Below the pieces are notes generated by a model that did no database searches, was not told the origin of the DNA, and saw only the letters and a program-made list of their open reading frames with translations. This document shows positions 16,728 to 25,560 of a stretch of DNA of 64,000 bases, piece after piece. This DNA comes from Blautia wexlerae DSM 19850 (GTDB lineage Bacteria > Bacillota > Clostridia > Lachnospirales > Lachnospiraceae), in NCBI RefSeq assembly GCF_025148125.1, contig NZ_CP102267.1, forward strand, positions 716,001-780,000. Direction: 5' to 3'. Every line of letters starts with the position of its first letter. The first letter of the stretch is position 1. The translations under genes and the position numbers were made by a program.

Positions 16728-18553
16728 TGATGGAAAAATTAAAATATACAAAATTTAAAACTCTGCTGATTAGTTCATTTATTTGTATTTCCATTATTCC
16801 TGTTGTGCTTTTGGGTTTATTTATCTTCCATTTGTCAAAACAGGAACTGATCAGGCAGTCAGAAAAACAAATGTGGCAAAATTCTGAGAATGTCAGTGAT
16901 ATTCTGGATGAAAAGTTGGATTATATTGAGGAATTTTCATTAAAAATAAATGTAGATACGAGAATTTATAAAATATTTCAGAATCTGGATACGTCTGACA
17001 GTATGCAGCTTGAAAGTGCCAGTCAGGAAATTTCAAAAATTTTATTGGACTATCTGCCGTGGAATAACACGGTTTATTCTACGCATATTGTGACTCCGTA
17101 TTATCAGTTTGGCGAAAAGGAAAAGAACTATTATCCAAATTATAGCTTTATGGGTTCTAAAATACAGAAAGCAGCAGATGAGGCAAATGGAAAACTTGTG
17201 TGGATTCCGGCATATAATTATATGGACATGTTTTCAATTGAAGATATGCCGAGAGATTTTCTGGAATATGAGCATGTATTTACGGCTGTCAGAAAGCTGC
17301 AGTTAAGCAGGGTAGAATCAGGACATATTGAACATCTGGAAAATAAGACTGATCAAATGTATCTGGTGGTTAATTTTACAGAGGATAATCTGAATAATAT
17401 GCTGAAAAAGTATACAAAGGCAAATTCTCAGATTCTTTATTATATCATGAGTGAAGATGGCAGTGTTGTTGGTCCTTACGGTGAGAATGAATCAAAGCTG
17501 TTTCGAAATGTAACTGCAGCTGATATGGGAATTACGGAGAATAAAGGAACTGTAAAATACTACGGTGCAAATAATCAGGAATATATCGTAACCTATTCCA
17601 AAAGTATGGTGACGGGATGGTATACACTTGCCATGATTCCAGTTAATGTTTTCAGCAAGAATATTGCTACAGATCTTACCAGGGCAATATTGATTCTGGT
17701 AACTATAGAAATTATTTTATCTGTTACTACGGCTGTTCTTATTTCCAGAAAGATTGGGAAAAAAGTTTATAAACCGCTGCACATGATAGAGAAAACAGGA
17801 GAGGGTAATTTTACTGCAAGAATTGTATATGACAACAGGGATGAGTTTGCGTTTTTTTATAAAAAACTGAATGAAATGAATCAGAACCTGCAGATGTTGG
17901 TTCATGAGAAATATGAGATGATGATCCAGAAACGAGACACGGAGATCATGTCGTTAAATATACAGATGAATCCCCATTTTCTCTATAATTCGCTGAATAT
18001 CATTAACTGGGTATGCCTTAAAGGAGAACAGGAAAATGCCAGCAAAATGCTTTTGGATCTGTCGAGAATGCTTCAGTATACCAGCCAGAATGGTGATGTT
18101 CTGGTTCCGCTGTGGGAGGATCTGGACTGGCTTAAACGGTATATTGGAATTATGCAGAAAAGATATCAGGATCAATTTGAAGTGAGTATGGATATACCGG
18201 AGTATTTAAGAAGTCTGGAAGTTCCAAAGTTATTTCTGCAGCCGTTTGTAGAGAATGCCATTGTGCATGGATTTAAAAATTATCAGGATTCTGGGAAGAT
18301 CTGGATTTCAGCAGAGGAAGAAGAAAATGATATTCTTTTTTATGTAGAGGATAATGGATGTGGAATCTGTGAGGAAGATTTGAAAGAGGTTCTGAATAAA
18401 GAGCGAAAGAGTATAGGCGTCAGAAATACAAATAAAAGGATTCGTATGATTTATGGAGAGAAATATGGGGTTACCATAAGCTCACAGCTGGAAGAAGGCA
18501 CAGTTGTAACCATAAGACTTCCACTAAAAGTTAATTCGAAAAAACAGAGTTAG
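16727..18553 (+). CDS. Sugar-sensing histidine kinase (YesM family)
   Basis: A 608-aa membrane kinase. One helix lies near residues 12-33, an extracellular sensor region follows, a second helix lies near 320-340, then a HAMP-like segment. The phospho-accepting His is in MNPHFLYNSLNIINW (HisKA_7/His_kinase type) and the HATPase part has PFVENAIVHG (N box) and DNGCGI. GTG 16724, ATG 16727 and ATG 16730 are all possible starts; TGATG overlap with the upstream stop favours 16727. Partner of the YesN-like regulator; ligand unknown, but genomic context says carbohydrate. Confidence 0.93.
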   Translation: MMEKLKYTKFKTLLISSFICISIIPVVLLGLFIFHLSKQELIRQSEKQMWQNSENVSDILDEKLDYIEEFSLKINVDTRIYKIFQNLDTSDSMQLESASQEISKILLDYLPWNNTVYSTHIVTPYYQFGEKEKNYYPNYSFMGSKIQKAADEANGKLVWIPAYNYMDMFSIEDMPRDFLEYEHVFTAVRKLQLSRVESGHIEHLENKTDQMYLVVNFTEDNLNNMLKKYTKANSQILYYIMSEDGSVVGPYGENESKLFRNVTAADMGITENKGTVKYYGANNQEYIVTYSKSMVTGWYTLAMIPVNVFSKNIATDLTRAILILVTIEIILSVTTAVLISRKIGKKVYKPLHMIEKTGEGNFTARIVYDNRDEFAFFYKKLNEMNQNLQMLVHEKYEMMIQKRDTEIMSLNIQMNPHFLYNSLNIINWVCLKGEQENASKMLLDLSRMLQYTSQNGDVLVPLWEDLDWLKRYIGIMQKRYQDQFEVSMDIPEYLRSLEVPKLFLQPFVENAIVHGFKNYQDSGKIWISAEEEENDILFYVEDNGCGICEEDLKEVLNKERKSIGVRNTNKRIRMIYGEKYGVTISSQLEEGTVVTIRLPLKVNSKKQS

Positions 18554-18660
18554 ATTAAGGTTATATGGATATTCAATTTTATGAGAAGGCGATTGTGAAA
18601 GATTGCCGGAAATAAGGTTGAATATCCATTTTTGATTATAAGCAAATAAATATCATGTAT

Positions 18661-18707
18661 AACAGTATAAAACAGTTGACAACAGTTATGCACTGTTATA
18701 TACTGTT
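18661..18707 (+). promoter_or_regulatory. Promoter and operators of the GntR/ABC operon
   Basis: TTGACA (18676-18681), a 17-base spacer and TATACT (18699-18704). The spacer contains ACAGT-TATGC-ACTGT, and the whole promoter is framed by AACAGTATA (18661) and TATACTGTT (18699-18707). These nested inverted repeats are the expected operator of the YtrA-type repressor encoded just downstream, giving autorepression. Confidence 0.7.
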
Positions 18708-18727
18708 TGCAGATGGAGGAGAAACAT

Positions 18728-19099
18728 ATGCATATAATAATCAATAATTCATCCATGGTACCTATTTATGAACAGATCATAGACCAGATTAAGTCTGCGA
18801 TTATCAGAGGAGAGTTACAGCCGGACACTGTATTACCTTCAGTACGCAGTTTGTCAAAGGAACTGAAGATCAGTGCCCTGACTGTGAAGAAAGCCTACGA
18901 CAATCTGGAAGAAGAGGGATTTACCGTCACTGTTCATGGAAAAGGAACCTACGTTGCAGCCACAAATAAAAACCTGATGAGGGAAGAACAGCTCAAAGAA
19001 GTGGAACATGATCTGGAGCAGGCGGTCATGAAGGGAAGAAGATGTGGACTGAACGATGAGGAAATCAGAAATCTTTTTGAAATGATCATGGAGGACTAA
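18728..19099 (+). CDS. GntR-family regulator, YtrA subfamily
   Basis: A 123-aa protein: an N-terminal winged helix of about 70 residues (VPIYEQIIDQIKSAI, then LPSVRSLSKELKISALTVKKAYDNLEEEG) and only a short helical C-terminus. The lack of a large effector domain is the mark of the YtrA subfamily, which represses linked ABC transporters. ATG 18728 follows GGAGGAGAAAC, so the ATG at 18707 in the promoter is rejected. The stop is 3 bases before the ATPase start. Confidence 0.93.
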   Translation: MHIIINNSSMVPIYEQIIDQIKSAIIRGELQPDTVLPSVRSLSKELKISALTVKKAYDNLEEEGFTVTVHGKGTYVAATNKNLMREEQLKEVEHDLEQAVMKGRRCGLNDEEIRNLFEMIMED

Positions 19100-19102
19100 G
19101 AC

Positions 19103-19948
19103 ATGTTGAAAATCAGTCATTTGCAGAAACATTACAGAGGTTTTTCGCTGGACTGTTCTATGGAAGTACAGCCTGGGATGATTACAGGACTTATTGGAAG
19201 AAATGGTTCCGGGAAATCCACCACATTTAAAGCTCTGCTCGGCTTGATTCATCCGGATGGCGGAGAGATAGAGGTCTTTGGGAAAAAGGCAGAAGAGCTT
19301 AGGCCGGAGGATAAACAGAAACTGGGAGTTGTTTTTGCAGATTCAGGCTTCAGTATGTATCTGACAGCAGCGGGCGTGGCCAATATTATGAAAAGCATAT
19401 ATCCGGATTTTGACAGAGAGAAATTCCTGCAGCAGTGCAGAAGATTCAATCTGCCCACAGACAAGAAAATCAAAGAATTTTCCACTGGTATGAAAGCAAA
19501 GTTTAAAGTACTGGCAGCATTAAGCCATAAGGCAGAACTGCTGATTCTGGATGAGCCCACAGTTGGTCTGGATGTGATAGCCAGGGATGAAGTGCTGAAC
19601 ATGCTGAGAGAATATATGGAAGAAAATGAAAGCAGTTCTATTCTGATCAGTTCACATATTTCATCAGATCTGGAGAGTCTTTGTGACGATTTTTATATGA
19701 TCCATGCCGGAAAAATTATCCTTCATGAGGATACAGATGTACTGCTGTCAGATTATGCAGTTCTTAAAGTTGCAGAAGAAGAGTACGAAAAACTGGATCA
19801 GCAATACCTTATTAAGATCCGGAAAGAAGCTTATGGATACAGGTGTCTGACAAACCAGAAACAATTTTATATGGAAAATTACCCGGATGTTGTAATTGAG
19901 AATGGAAAGATTGATGATCTGGTAATGATGATGGAGGAACAGGTATGA
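19103..19948 (+). CDS. ABC transporter ATPase (YtrB-like)
   Basis: A 281-aa ATPase with Walker A GRNGSGKST (about residues 32-40), signature FSTGMKAKFKV, Walker B LLILDEPTVGLD and SSHIS switch histidine. A C-terminal extension of about 80 residues follows the NBD. It overlaps the permease gene by 4 bases. In YtrA-controlled operons this transporter answers cell-wall-active compounds; here the substrate is unknown. Confidence 0.9.
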   Translation: MLKISHLQKHYRGFSLDCSMEVQPGMITGLIGRNGSGKSTTFKALLGLIHPDGGEIEVFGKKAEELRPEDKQKLGVVFADSGFSMYLTAAGVANIMKSIYPDFDREKFLQQCRRFNLPTDKKIKEFSTGMKAKFKVLAALSHKAELLILDEPTVGLDVIARDEVLNMLREYMEENESSSILISSHISSDLESLCDDFYMIHAGKIILHEDTDVLLSDYAVLKVAEEEYEKLDQQYLIKIRKEAYGYRCLTNQKQFYMENYPDVVIENGKIDDLVMMMEEQV

Positions 19949-20595
19949 AGGGATTATTTGTAAAGGATATAGAACTGATGAAACAGCAGAAACAGTTTTT
20001 TATCCTGGTTGTTGTAATGGAAGTCATCCTGAATCTGGCAGGAAGCGGGAGCGTCAGTTTTGCTACAGGATATTTTACGATTGTCACAGCAATTTTTGCC
20101 ATTACGACTATAAGTTATGATGAGTTTGATAATGGTCTTGCGTTTCTTATGACCTTGCCGGTTACCAGAAAACAGTATGTGGCGGAAAAATATCTGCTGG
20201 GAGCAGGGCTTACGGCTGTAGCGTGGGGAATTGCAACGATAACGGGAGTAATCTGCAAAGGTGTGGCAGAACTTCAGGGGTGTCTGAGTGAGACTATCAT
20301 TGGCAGCCTGATATACATTCCACTGGCACTTCTTATGCTGGCGGTATCGCTCCCGCTTGTAATACATTTTGGAGCGGAAAAAGGACGTTATATTGCAATG
20401 GTCATGTGGGCTATTATATTTGCCGTAGTTTATATTCTGATAAAAACAATGGGACTTTCAGCAGACGCAGTCGATGCATGGCTGAATGGACTGAACTGGG
20501 GAATGGTATTGGCCGGAGTTGTATTATTTACAGTAATTGTATATATGGGGTCTTTTTGGATTGGTGTCCGGCTTATGGAGAAGAAAGAATTCTGA
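19945..20595 (+). CDS. ABC-2 type permease (YtrC/D-like)
   Basis: A 216-aa membrane protein with six helices. It starts MKGLFVKDIELMKQQKQ, the usual amphipathic entry segment of ABC-2 permeases, and has DNGLAFLMTLPVTRKQYV, the cytoplasmic loop that contacts the ATPase. Only one permease gene is present, so the exporter probably works with a permease homodimer. Translation is coupled to the upstream ATPase through ATGA overlap. Confidence 0.88.
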   Translation: MKGLFVKDIELMKQQKQFFILVVVMEVILNLAGSGSVSFATGYFTIVTAIFAITTISYDEFDNGLAFLMTLPVTRKQYVAEKYLLGAGLTAVAWGIATITGVICKGVAELQGCLSETIIGSLIYIPLALLMLAVSLPLVIHFGAEKGRYIAMVMWAIIFAVVYILIKTMGLSADAVDAWLNGLNWGMVLAGVVLFTVIVYMGSFWIGVRLMEKKEF

Positions 20596-20611
20596 TGTGT
20601 CTCGAATATGG

Positions 20612-20640
20612 TTGTAATTATAAAAGCAGTGTGCTAAAAT
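20612..20640 (+). promoter_or_regulatory. Promoter of the B12-transport transcript
   Basis: TTGTAA (20612-20617), 17-base spacer, TAAAAT (20635-20640). Predicted start near 20647, about 30 bases before the riboswitch aptamer. Confidence 0.6.
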
Positions 20641-20674
20641 TGTATCAGCGTAATTGAATAAGCTGTTAAGTGAA

Positions 20675-20840
20675 CATTATCATATGCAGATTTTGTGTAT
20701 GGTAATGTGAGAGGGAATCAGGTGAAATGCCTGAACGGTTGCGGCCACTGTATACAGAAAAAAAGCGGGATTGTAATATGTCATTGCATAAATATGTGAG
20801 AAGGCGGAATCCGGCTGTCAGAGAGTATCTGGAAATATTT
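20675..20840 (+). promoter_or_regulatory. Cobalamin riboswitch aptamer
   Basis: The conserved core is present in order at 20711-20750: AGGGAA, then GGTGAAATGCC, then ACGG, then CGGCCACTG. A GAGAAG motif follows at 20798-20803 and a weak B12-box-like GTCAGAGAGTATCTGG at 20817-20832. A 5' hairpin (ATTATCATA with TGTATGGTAAT) fits the P2 arm. It precedes a terminator and then genes for a BtuFCD-like importer, so cobalamin binding should switch transport off. The last box matches the consensus poorly, whereas an exact one lies at 20919-20934, so the 3' border is uncertain. Confidence 0.85.
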
Positions 20841-20842
20841 CT

Positions 20843-20895
20843 GATACAACATTCATGAACTGCTGAAGCATGGATGTTGTATCAGTTTTTATTTT
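20843..20895 (+). terminator. Riboswitch-controlled terminator
   Basis: GATACAACAT (20843-20852) pairs with ATGTTGTATC (20874-20883), extended inward by CAT/ATG, followed by AGTTTTTATTTT. GTATC at 20825-20829 can pair instead with GATAC at 20843-20847, giving a possible switching helix. Confidence 0.8.
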
Positions 20896-20918
20896 GTGGA
20901 AATTTTCTGTGATCTGTG

Positions 20919-20934
20919 AGTCAGGAAACCTGCC
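20919..20934 (+). promoter_or_regulatory. Second, exact B12-box-like 16-mer downstream of the terminator
   Basis: AGTCAGGAAACCTGCC matches the published B12 box pattern (AGYCAGGANACCTGCC) at every position, yet lies after the terminator and before the binding-protein gene. It is also part of a small palindrome, GTCAGG...CCTGAC. Either it is the true 3' end of an aptamer with a large insertion, or a relic of a second riboswitch, or chance. Confidence 0.5.
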
Positions 20935-21066
20935 TGACAGCGTAAAGAAGGAGCTTCCGTAAAAAGTATCCGTTATTCTTATCACTTCTATTTTACTTTT
21001 TCTGAAGTCCCATCTTTTCGGTTACACGAACAGGTAAATAACATATACGAAAAGAGAGGAAGTCAA

Positions 21067-22167
21067 ATGAAAAACAGGTATTTATCCACAAGAATCATGG
21101 CAATTATGATGGCAGCAGCTATGGCAGTTTCCGCAGCTCCGGCAGCTTTTGCAGCAGAGAGAGCAGACTCTGAGACAATCAAAGAGGACAATCAGCCGGC
21201 AGCAGATGCAGACGCACAGGATTCAGCAGATGCAGATAAGACAGCAGACGCAGAAGGTACAAAGACAGAATATCCTCTGACCATCACAACCTATGATTAT
21301 GATGGAAATGAAATCGAAACAACCTATGAAAAGGCACCGGAGAAAGTTCTTGCTGTATATCAGGGAAGCATTGAAACCATGCTTGCACTTGGCCTGGAAG
21401 ACCGTCTGGTAGCTACTGCAGGTCTTGACAATGAAGTTCCGGATGAACTTAAAGATGCATTTTCAAAAACAAATTATCTTGATGAATTTACCCCATCCCT
21501 TGAGACTGTAACGATGTTGGAGCCAGACATGATCTTATCCTGGAGCTCCCTGTTTTCTGATAAAAATCTCGGAAATGTAACAGACTGGATCGACAAAGGC
21601 TGCAACACTTATTACAACACAAACACACGCCCTGACGGAGACAGAACTCTGGAAAATGAATTTACAGACATCTTAAATCTTGGAAAGATTTTTGATGTAC
21701 AGGACAAAGCACAGGCAATCGTAGATGATGCAAAGGCAGTGATCGATAAAACTCTTACAGCAACAGCAGATGTAGAAGAGAAACCAAGCGTAATGGTTCT
21801 GGAACCTCTTGGAGAAGATATCACAAACTATGGTGCAAAGAGCCTTGGTGGAGATATGGTAACACAACTGGGTGCGACTCTGGCAAACCCGGATGCTTCT
21901 ACAGCAGGAAAAGAAGATATCATTGCAGCAAACCCTGATGTGATTTTTGTTGTATACATGCCATATGCAGGTGATGATCCGGAAACTGTAAAAGAAAGCC
22001 AGCTTGCCGTTATCAAGGATGACGAAGCACTTCAGAGCCTTGACGCTGTAAAGAACGGTCGTGTTTATCCGATCATGCTCAGTGAAATGTACGCAAGTGC
22101 AACACGTACACAGGATGGTATTGAAACTTTCGCAAAAGGATTATATCCGGATGTGAATCTTGACTGA
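21067..22167 (+). CDS. B12/iron-siderophore-type ABC substrate-binding protein (BtuF-like)
   Basis: A 366-aa secreted protein. A signal peptide of about 30 residues ends AFA-AE, followed by an acidic, low-complexity linker (residues 32-70, rich in Ala and Asp) and then a TroA-type helical-backbone fold: KVLAVYQGSIETMLALGLEDRLVA at the first lobe and NPDVIFVVYMPYAG in the second. No lipobox Cys, so anchoring in this Gram-positive would need another route. The riboswitch upstream makes cobalamin or a precursor the likely ligand. Confidence 0.88.
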   Translation: MKNRYLSTRIMAIMMAAAMAVSAAPAAFAAERADSETIKEDNQPAADADAQDSADADKTADAEGTKTEYPLTITTYDYDGNEIETTYEKAPEKVLAVYQGSIETMLALGLEDRLVATAGLDNEVPDELKDAFSKTNYLDEFTPSLETVTMLEPDMILSWSSLFSDKNLGNVTDWIDKGCNTYYNTNTRPDGDRTLENEFTDILNLGKIFDVQDKAQAIVDDAKAVIDKTLTATADVEEKPSVMVLEPLGEDITNYGAKSLGGDMVTQLGATLANPDASTAGKEDIIAANPDVIFVVYMPYAGDDPETVKESQLAVIKDDEALQSLDAVKNGRVYPIMLSEMYASATRTQDGIETFAKGLYPDVNLD

Positions 22168-22181
22168 TTGAGGACATAACA

Positions 22182-23267
22182 GTGAAAGAACAGGTTTCAC
22201 AGACAAAAAAAGGCAATGTGCTCAGAACATCCATGTATGTGGCAGTCCTCATCGGACTTGCAGGATTTCTTATTTTTTCCATACTTGCGGCGATTACTTT
22301 TGGTAATGCTGACCTGTCACTGAAGGATGTGTACAGTGTCATTGTTTATAAATTATTTCATATAAAAAGTCTGTCCGCCTATGCAGAAGGTGCAATTCAC
22401 GATGTTGTATGGCTGATCCGACTGCCCAGAGTCCTGCTGGCTCTGGCAGTTGGAATGGCTCTTTCTGTATGTGGCGTAGTAATGCAGGCAATCGTGCAGA
22501 ACCCGCTGGCAGATCCGTATGTACTTGGTATTTCATCCGGCGCGTCTCTTGGTGCAACGCTGGCAATCATGCTCGGAATCGGAAGCTTTCTTGGCGGGAA
22601 TTCTGTCGGAGTTACTGCTTTTATTGGCGCGATGATCACCTCCTTTGCAGTTATTGCTATTGCAAATATGGGAGGAAAGGCAACATCAGCTAAGCTGATC
22701 CTTGCCGGAATGGCGGTCAGTGCGGTGTGCTCTGCTTTTTCAAATTTTGTTATTTACATTACGAATGACAAAAATGCAGCTACGGAAGTTATGAAATGGA
22801 GCATGGGAAGTCTTGCAGGGGCAAGCTGGGCCAGAGTAGGTGTGATGCTTCCGGTTACTCTGATATGTGTGGTCATCTTCTGGACGCAGTATCGAAACCT
22901 GAATCTGATGCTTTTGGGAGATGAAGTTTCTATCACACTTGGAACAGATTTACACAGATTGAGAACATTTTACCTGATTGTTGCTTCTGTAATGATTGGA
23001 TTTGCCGTATATTGTGCTGGCGTGATCGGATTTGTAGGACTTGTGATTCCTCATGTAGTCAGGATTCTGTTTGGAACTGACCACAGAAGATTACTTCCAC
23101 TGAGTGCACTTTTTGGCGCGTCTTTTCTGATCTGGTGTGATGTGGCATGTCGTGTGATCCTGAAGAATTCTGAGATGCCGATCGGTGTGCTGGTATCCAT
23201 TATCGGTGCTCCATGCTTTATTTATCTGCTTGTGCGGAAATCCTATGGATTTGGAGGTAGTAAGTAA
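22182..23267 (+). CDS. FecCD-type permease for cobalamin (BtuC-like)
   Basis: A 361-aa permease with about ten helices. FecCD motifs are present: LPRVLLALAVGMALSVCGVV, then QAIVQNPLADPYVLGISSGA, and GFVGLVIPHVVR near the C-terminus. GTG at 22182 (after TTGAGGAC) is the chosen start; the next ATG would remove residues normally present. The stop overlaps the ATPase start (TAATG). It forms the channel dimer of the importer. Confidence 0.92.
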   Translation: MKEQVSQTKKGNVLRTSMYVAVLIGLAGFLIFSILAAITFGNADLSLKDVYSVIVYKLFHIKSLSAYAEGAIHDVVWLIRLPRVLLALAVGMALSVCGVVMQAIVQNPLADPYVLGISSGASLGATLAIMLGIGSFLGGNSVGVTAFIGAMITSFAVIAIANMGGKATSAKLILAGMAVSAVCSAFSNFVIYITNDKNAATEVMKWSMGSLAGASWARVGVMLPVTLICVVIFWTQYRNLNLMLLGDEVSITLGTDLHRLRTFYLIVASVMIGFAVYCAGVIGFVGLVIPHVVRILFGTDHRRLLPLSALFGASFLIWCDVACRVILKNSEMPIGVLVSIIGAPCFIYLLVRKSYGFGGSK

Positions 23268-24022
23268 TGAAAATCACTACAGAAGATATTCAGGTTGGAT
23301 TTCACGCCAGACAGATACTGAAGGGAATTTCCATAGAGTCAAAGGATAAGGAACTGGTAGGGATCATCGGACCAAACGGAAGCGGAAAATCTACATTATT
23401 AAAATGCATCTACCGTATCCTGAAGCCAGATGCAGGTGCCGTTTATCTGGACGGCGAAGAACTCCATTCCATGAGCGTAAAAAGCTCCGCCAGAAAAATG
23501 GCAGTTGTGGCACAGCACAATTACTACAACTTTGATTTTACCGTACGGGAAGTCGTGTTGATGGGACGTGCACCTCATAAGAAAGCATTGGAACGGGATA
23601 ATGCAAAAGATTACCGGATTGTTGAAGAAGCACTGAAAACGGTACAGATGGATGCATTTGCGGATCGCACATTTTCTACGCTGTCAGGTGGAGAGCAGCA
23701 GAGGGTTATTCTGGCAAGAGCACTTGCACAGCAGACACCTGCACTGATCCTTGATGAGCCGACTAACCATCTGGATATCACACATCAGATCATGCTGATG
23801 GAACTGGTAAAGAAACTTAACGTAACTGTAATATCAGCTATCCATGACCTGAATATTGCGGCGGCATACTGCGATAAGATTTATGTATTGAAAGATGGTG
23901 TGCTGGAAGGATATGGAACTCCACAGGAAGTACTCACTCCGGGGCTGATCAAAAGGATTTACCAGGTAGATTCGGAAGTGGTAAATGACAGCCGCGGGAA
24001 GATGCATATTTTATTTTTATAA
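23267..24022 (+). CDS. FepC/BtuD-type ABC ATPase
   Basis: A 251-aa ATPase: Walker A GPNGSGKST (about 35-43), Q-loop in VVAQHNYYNFDFTV, signature LSGGEQQRV, Walker B LILDEPTNHLD, switch His in AIHD. Length and motifs match FepC/BtuD. Last gene of the riboswitch-controlled importer operon; a strong hairpin follows. Confidence 0.93.
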   Translation: MKITTEDIQVGFHARQILKGISIESKDKELVGIIGPNGSGKSTLLKCIYRILKPDAGAVYLDGEELHSMSVKSSARKMAVVAQHNYYNFDFTVREVVLMGRAPHKKALERDNAKDYRIVEEALKTVQMDAFADRTFSTLSGGEQQRVILARALAQQTPALILDEPTNHLDITHQIMLMELVKKLNVTVISAIHDLNIAAAYCDKIYVLKDGVLEGYGTPQEVLTPGLIKRIYQVDSEVVNDSRGKMHILFL

Positions 24023-24034
24023 TATGAGAATTGA

Positions 24035-24070
24035 CAGGCCAGAGTCAGAAAAAATTTTGACTCTGGCCTG
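24035..24070 (+). terminator. Hairpin after the B12 importer operon
   Basis: CAGGCCAGAGTCA pairs perfectly with TGACTCTGGCCTG around an A/T loop; the T-run is short (TTGTATA), so termination may be partial. Confidence 0.65.
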
Positions 24071-24089
24071 TTGTATATGGAGGAAAAAG

Positions 24090-24112
24090 ATGAATAAGAT
24101 AGGAATTTTAAC
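24090..24112 (+). pseudogene. 5' fragment of the split CGGC-domain gene
   Basis: After GGAGGAAAAAG the frame reads ATG AAT AAG ATA GGA ATT TTA AC, encoding MNKIGILT, the usual start of CGGC-domain proteins. Joined to base 25705 it continues in frame TGT ATT CAT, giving MNKIGILTCIHSNN. The break is the left end of the IS200/IS605-type element. Confidence 0.7.
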
Positions 24113-24296
24113 AACCGTAGCAAGAATTCCCTCACCTATAGGTGATGGGATGAATTGCACATTCGAGCATGTCTGCTCAAATTTATAAAAAATTGCAAAA
24201 ACACTTGTTCTGATACAATAAATATATTATAATGAAAAAGAACAATATGCTCTTGAAATTTAGACGGTCGAAATAAGCAATAAGTGAGTGTACATA

Positions 24297-24500
24297 ATGA
24301 GTTTAGATAATAATTCTCATTCAGTGTTTTTGTTTGATTCTGGTTATGAAATATGGCAGAAAGATGCTGGACGATAAGATGTCAGAGAGAACAAAAGAAA
24401 TCTTTGAAATATAGCACCTGTTGAAACAATCCATCAGTATATAGAGAGTCAGGGTGAGAAAGATAAACCGGGCAGTAAAAATAAGGATCTATCCAAATAA
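24297..24500 (+). pseudogene. tnpA: Decayed IS200-type Y1 transposase
   Basis: Starts MSLDNNSHSVFL, the common N-terminus of IS200-like TnpA, then loses frame. DDKMSERTKEIFE appears at 24372-24415 and ends in a stop, after which an internal deletion jumps to the C-terminal part PVETIHQYIESQGEK at about 24419-24462. The conserved HUH motif and the catalytic tyrosine segment are gone, so the element cannot move on its own. The C-terminal remnant still overlaps the tnpB start as in intact elements. Confidence 0.75.
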
Positions 24501-25560
24501 AGAACAGATAACCCAGATAGAGAAGACGATCGGCTGCAGTCGTTTTCTCTATAACCGGATGCTTGCGGATAAGATCCGTCATTATCAGGAAGAAAAAAAG
24601 ATGCTGAAAAATACGCCGGCCGGATATAAAAAAGAATATCCATGGCTGAAAGAGGTAGATTCTCTTGCGCTGGCGAATGTACAGTTAAATCTGGAAGGGG
24701 CTTTCCGGAAATTTTTCCGGGAACCGGGAGTGGGATTTCCGCATTATAAATCAAAAAAACATTCGCGGAAATCCTATACAACGAATATGGTAAATGGGAA
24801 TATCTGTCTGCAGGACAGGTTCCTGAAACTGCCAAAGATGCAGCCGGTAAAAATAAAACTCCACCGTATGATCCCGGAGGGATGGAAGCTGAAATCAGTG
24901 ACTGTGAGCAGGGAACCATCCGGGAAATATTTTGCCAGCCTGCTGTTCGACTGTGAAAACCAAACAGCGGAGAAAAGACAGGCGGAAAAATTCCTGGGGA
25001 TGGATTTTGCCATGCATGGGATGTGTGTATTTTCTACCGGTGAAAGAGCCGGATATCCCATGTTCTACCGGAATGCAGAGAAAAAACTTGCCCGGGAACA
25101 GAGAAAGCTTTCCAGATGTGAAAAGGGCAGCCGTAACTATCAGAAACAGAAGAAAAAGGTTGCTTTATATCATGAAAAGATAAAGAACCAGAGGAAGGAT
25201 TTCCAGCATAAGCTCAGCCACAGCCTTGCAGAAGACTATGACGCAGTATGTGTGGAGGATCTGAACCTGAAGGGGATAGCCGGAGGCCTGCATTTCGGAA
25301 AAGGGATACAGGATAACGGATACGGTCAGTTCCTTTCCATGCTTGGATATAAGCTGGAAGAACGTGGAAAATATCTGATAAAAGTAGACAGATATTTTGC
25401 ATCCAGTAAGATATGCAGCGTATGCGGACATAAGAAGAAAGAGCTGGCATTATCAGAACGGATATACCTATGCGAATGTGGAAACCGGATGGACCGGGAT
25501 GTGAATGCGGCGGTCAATATTCTGAAAGAAGGAAAAAGAATATATAAAAAATGTGCATAA
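24454..25560 (+). CDS. tnpB: TnpB, RNA-guided endonuclease of the IS605 family
   Basis: A 368-aa protein starting at GTG 24454. The RuvC-like catalytic residues are all present: Asp184 in GMDFAMHG, Glu269 in VCVEDLNLKG, Asp349 in DRDVNAAVNIL. A zinc ribbon is formed by Cys321, Cys324, Cys340 and Cys342; the last pair is CEC rather than the usual CxxC. TnpB cuts DNA at sites next to a TAM using an RNA made from the element's right end, and so preserves the element at its site. Here it should still be active although its TnpA is dead. Family known; activity here inferred. Confidence 0.93.
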   Translation: MRKINRAVKIRIYPNKEQITQIEKTIGCSRFLYNRMLADKIRHYQEEKKMLKNTPAGYKKEYPWLKEVDSLALANVQLNLEGAFRKFFREPGVGFPHYKSKKHSRKSYTTNMVNGNICLQDRFLKLPKMQPVKIKLHRMIPEGWKLKSVTVSREPSGKYFASLLFDCENQTAEKRQAEKFLGMDFAMHGMCVFSTGERAGYPMFYRNAEKKLAREQRKLSRCEKGSRNYQKQKKKVALYHEKIKNQRKDFQHKLSHSLAEDYDAVCVEDLNLKGIAGGLHFGKGIQDNGYGQFLSMLGYKLEERGKYLIKVDRYFASSKICSVCGHKKKELALSERIYLCECGNRMDRDVNAAVNILKEGKRIYKKCA

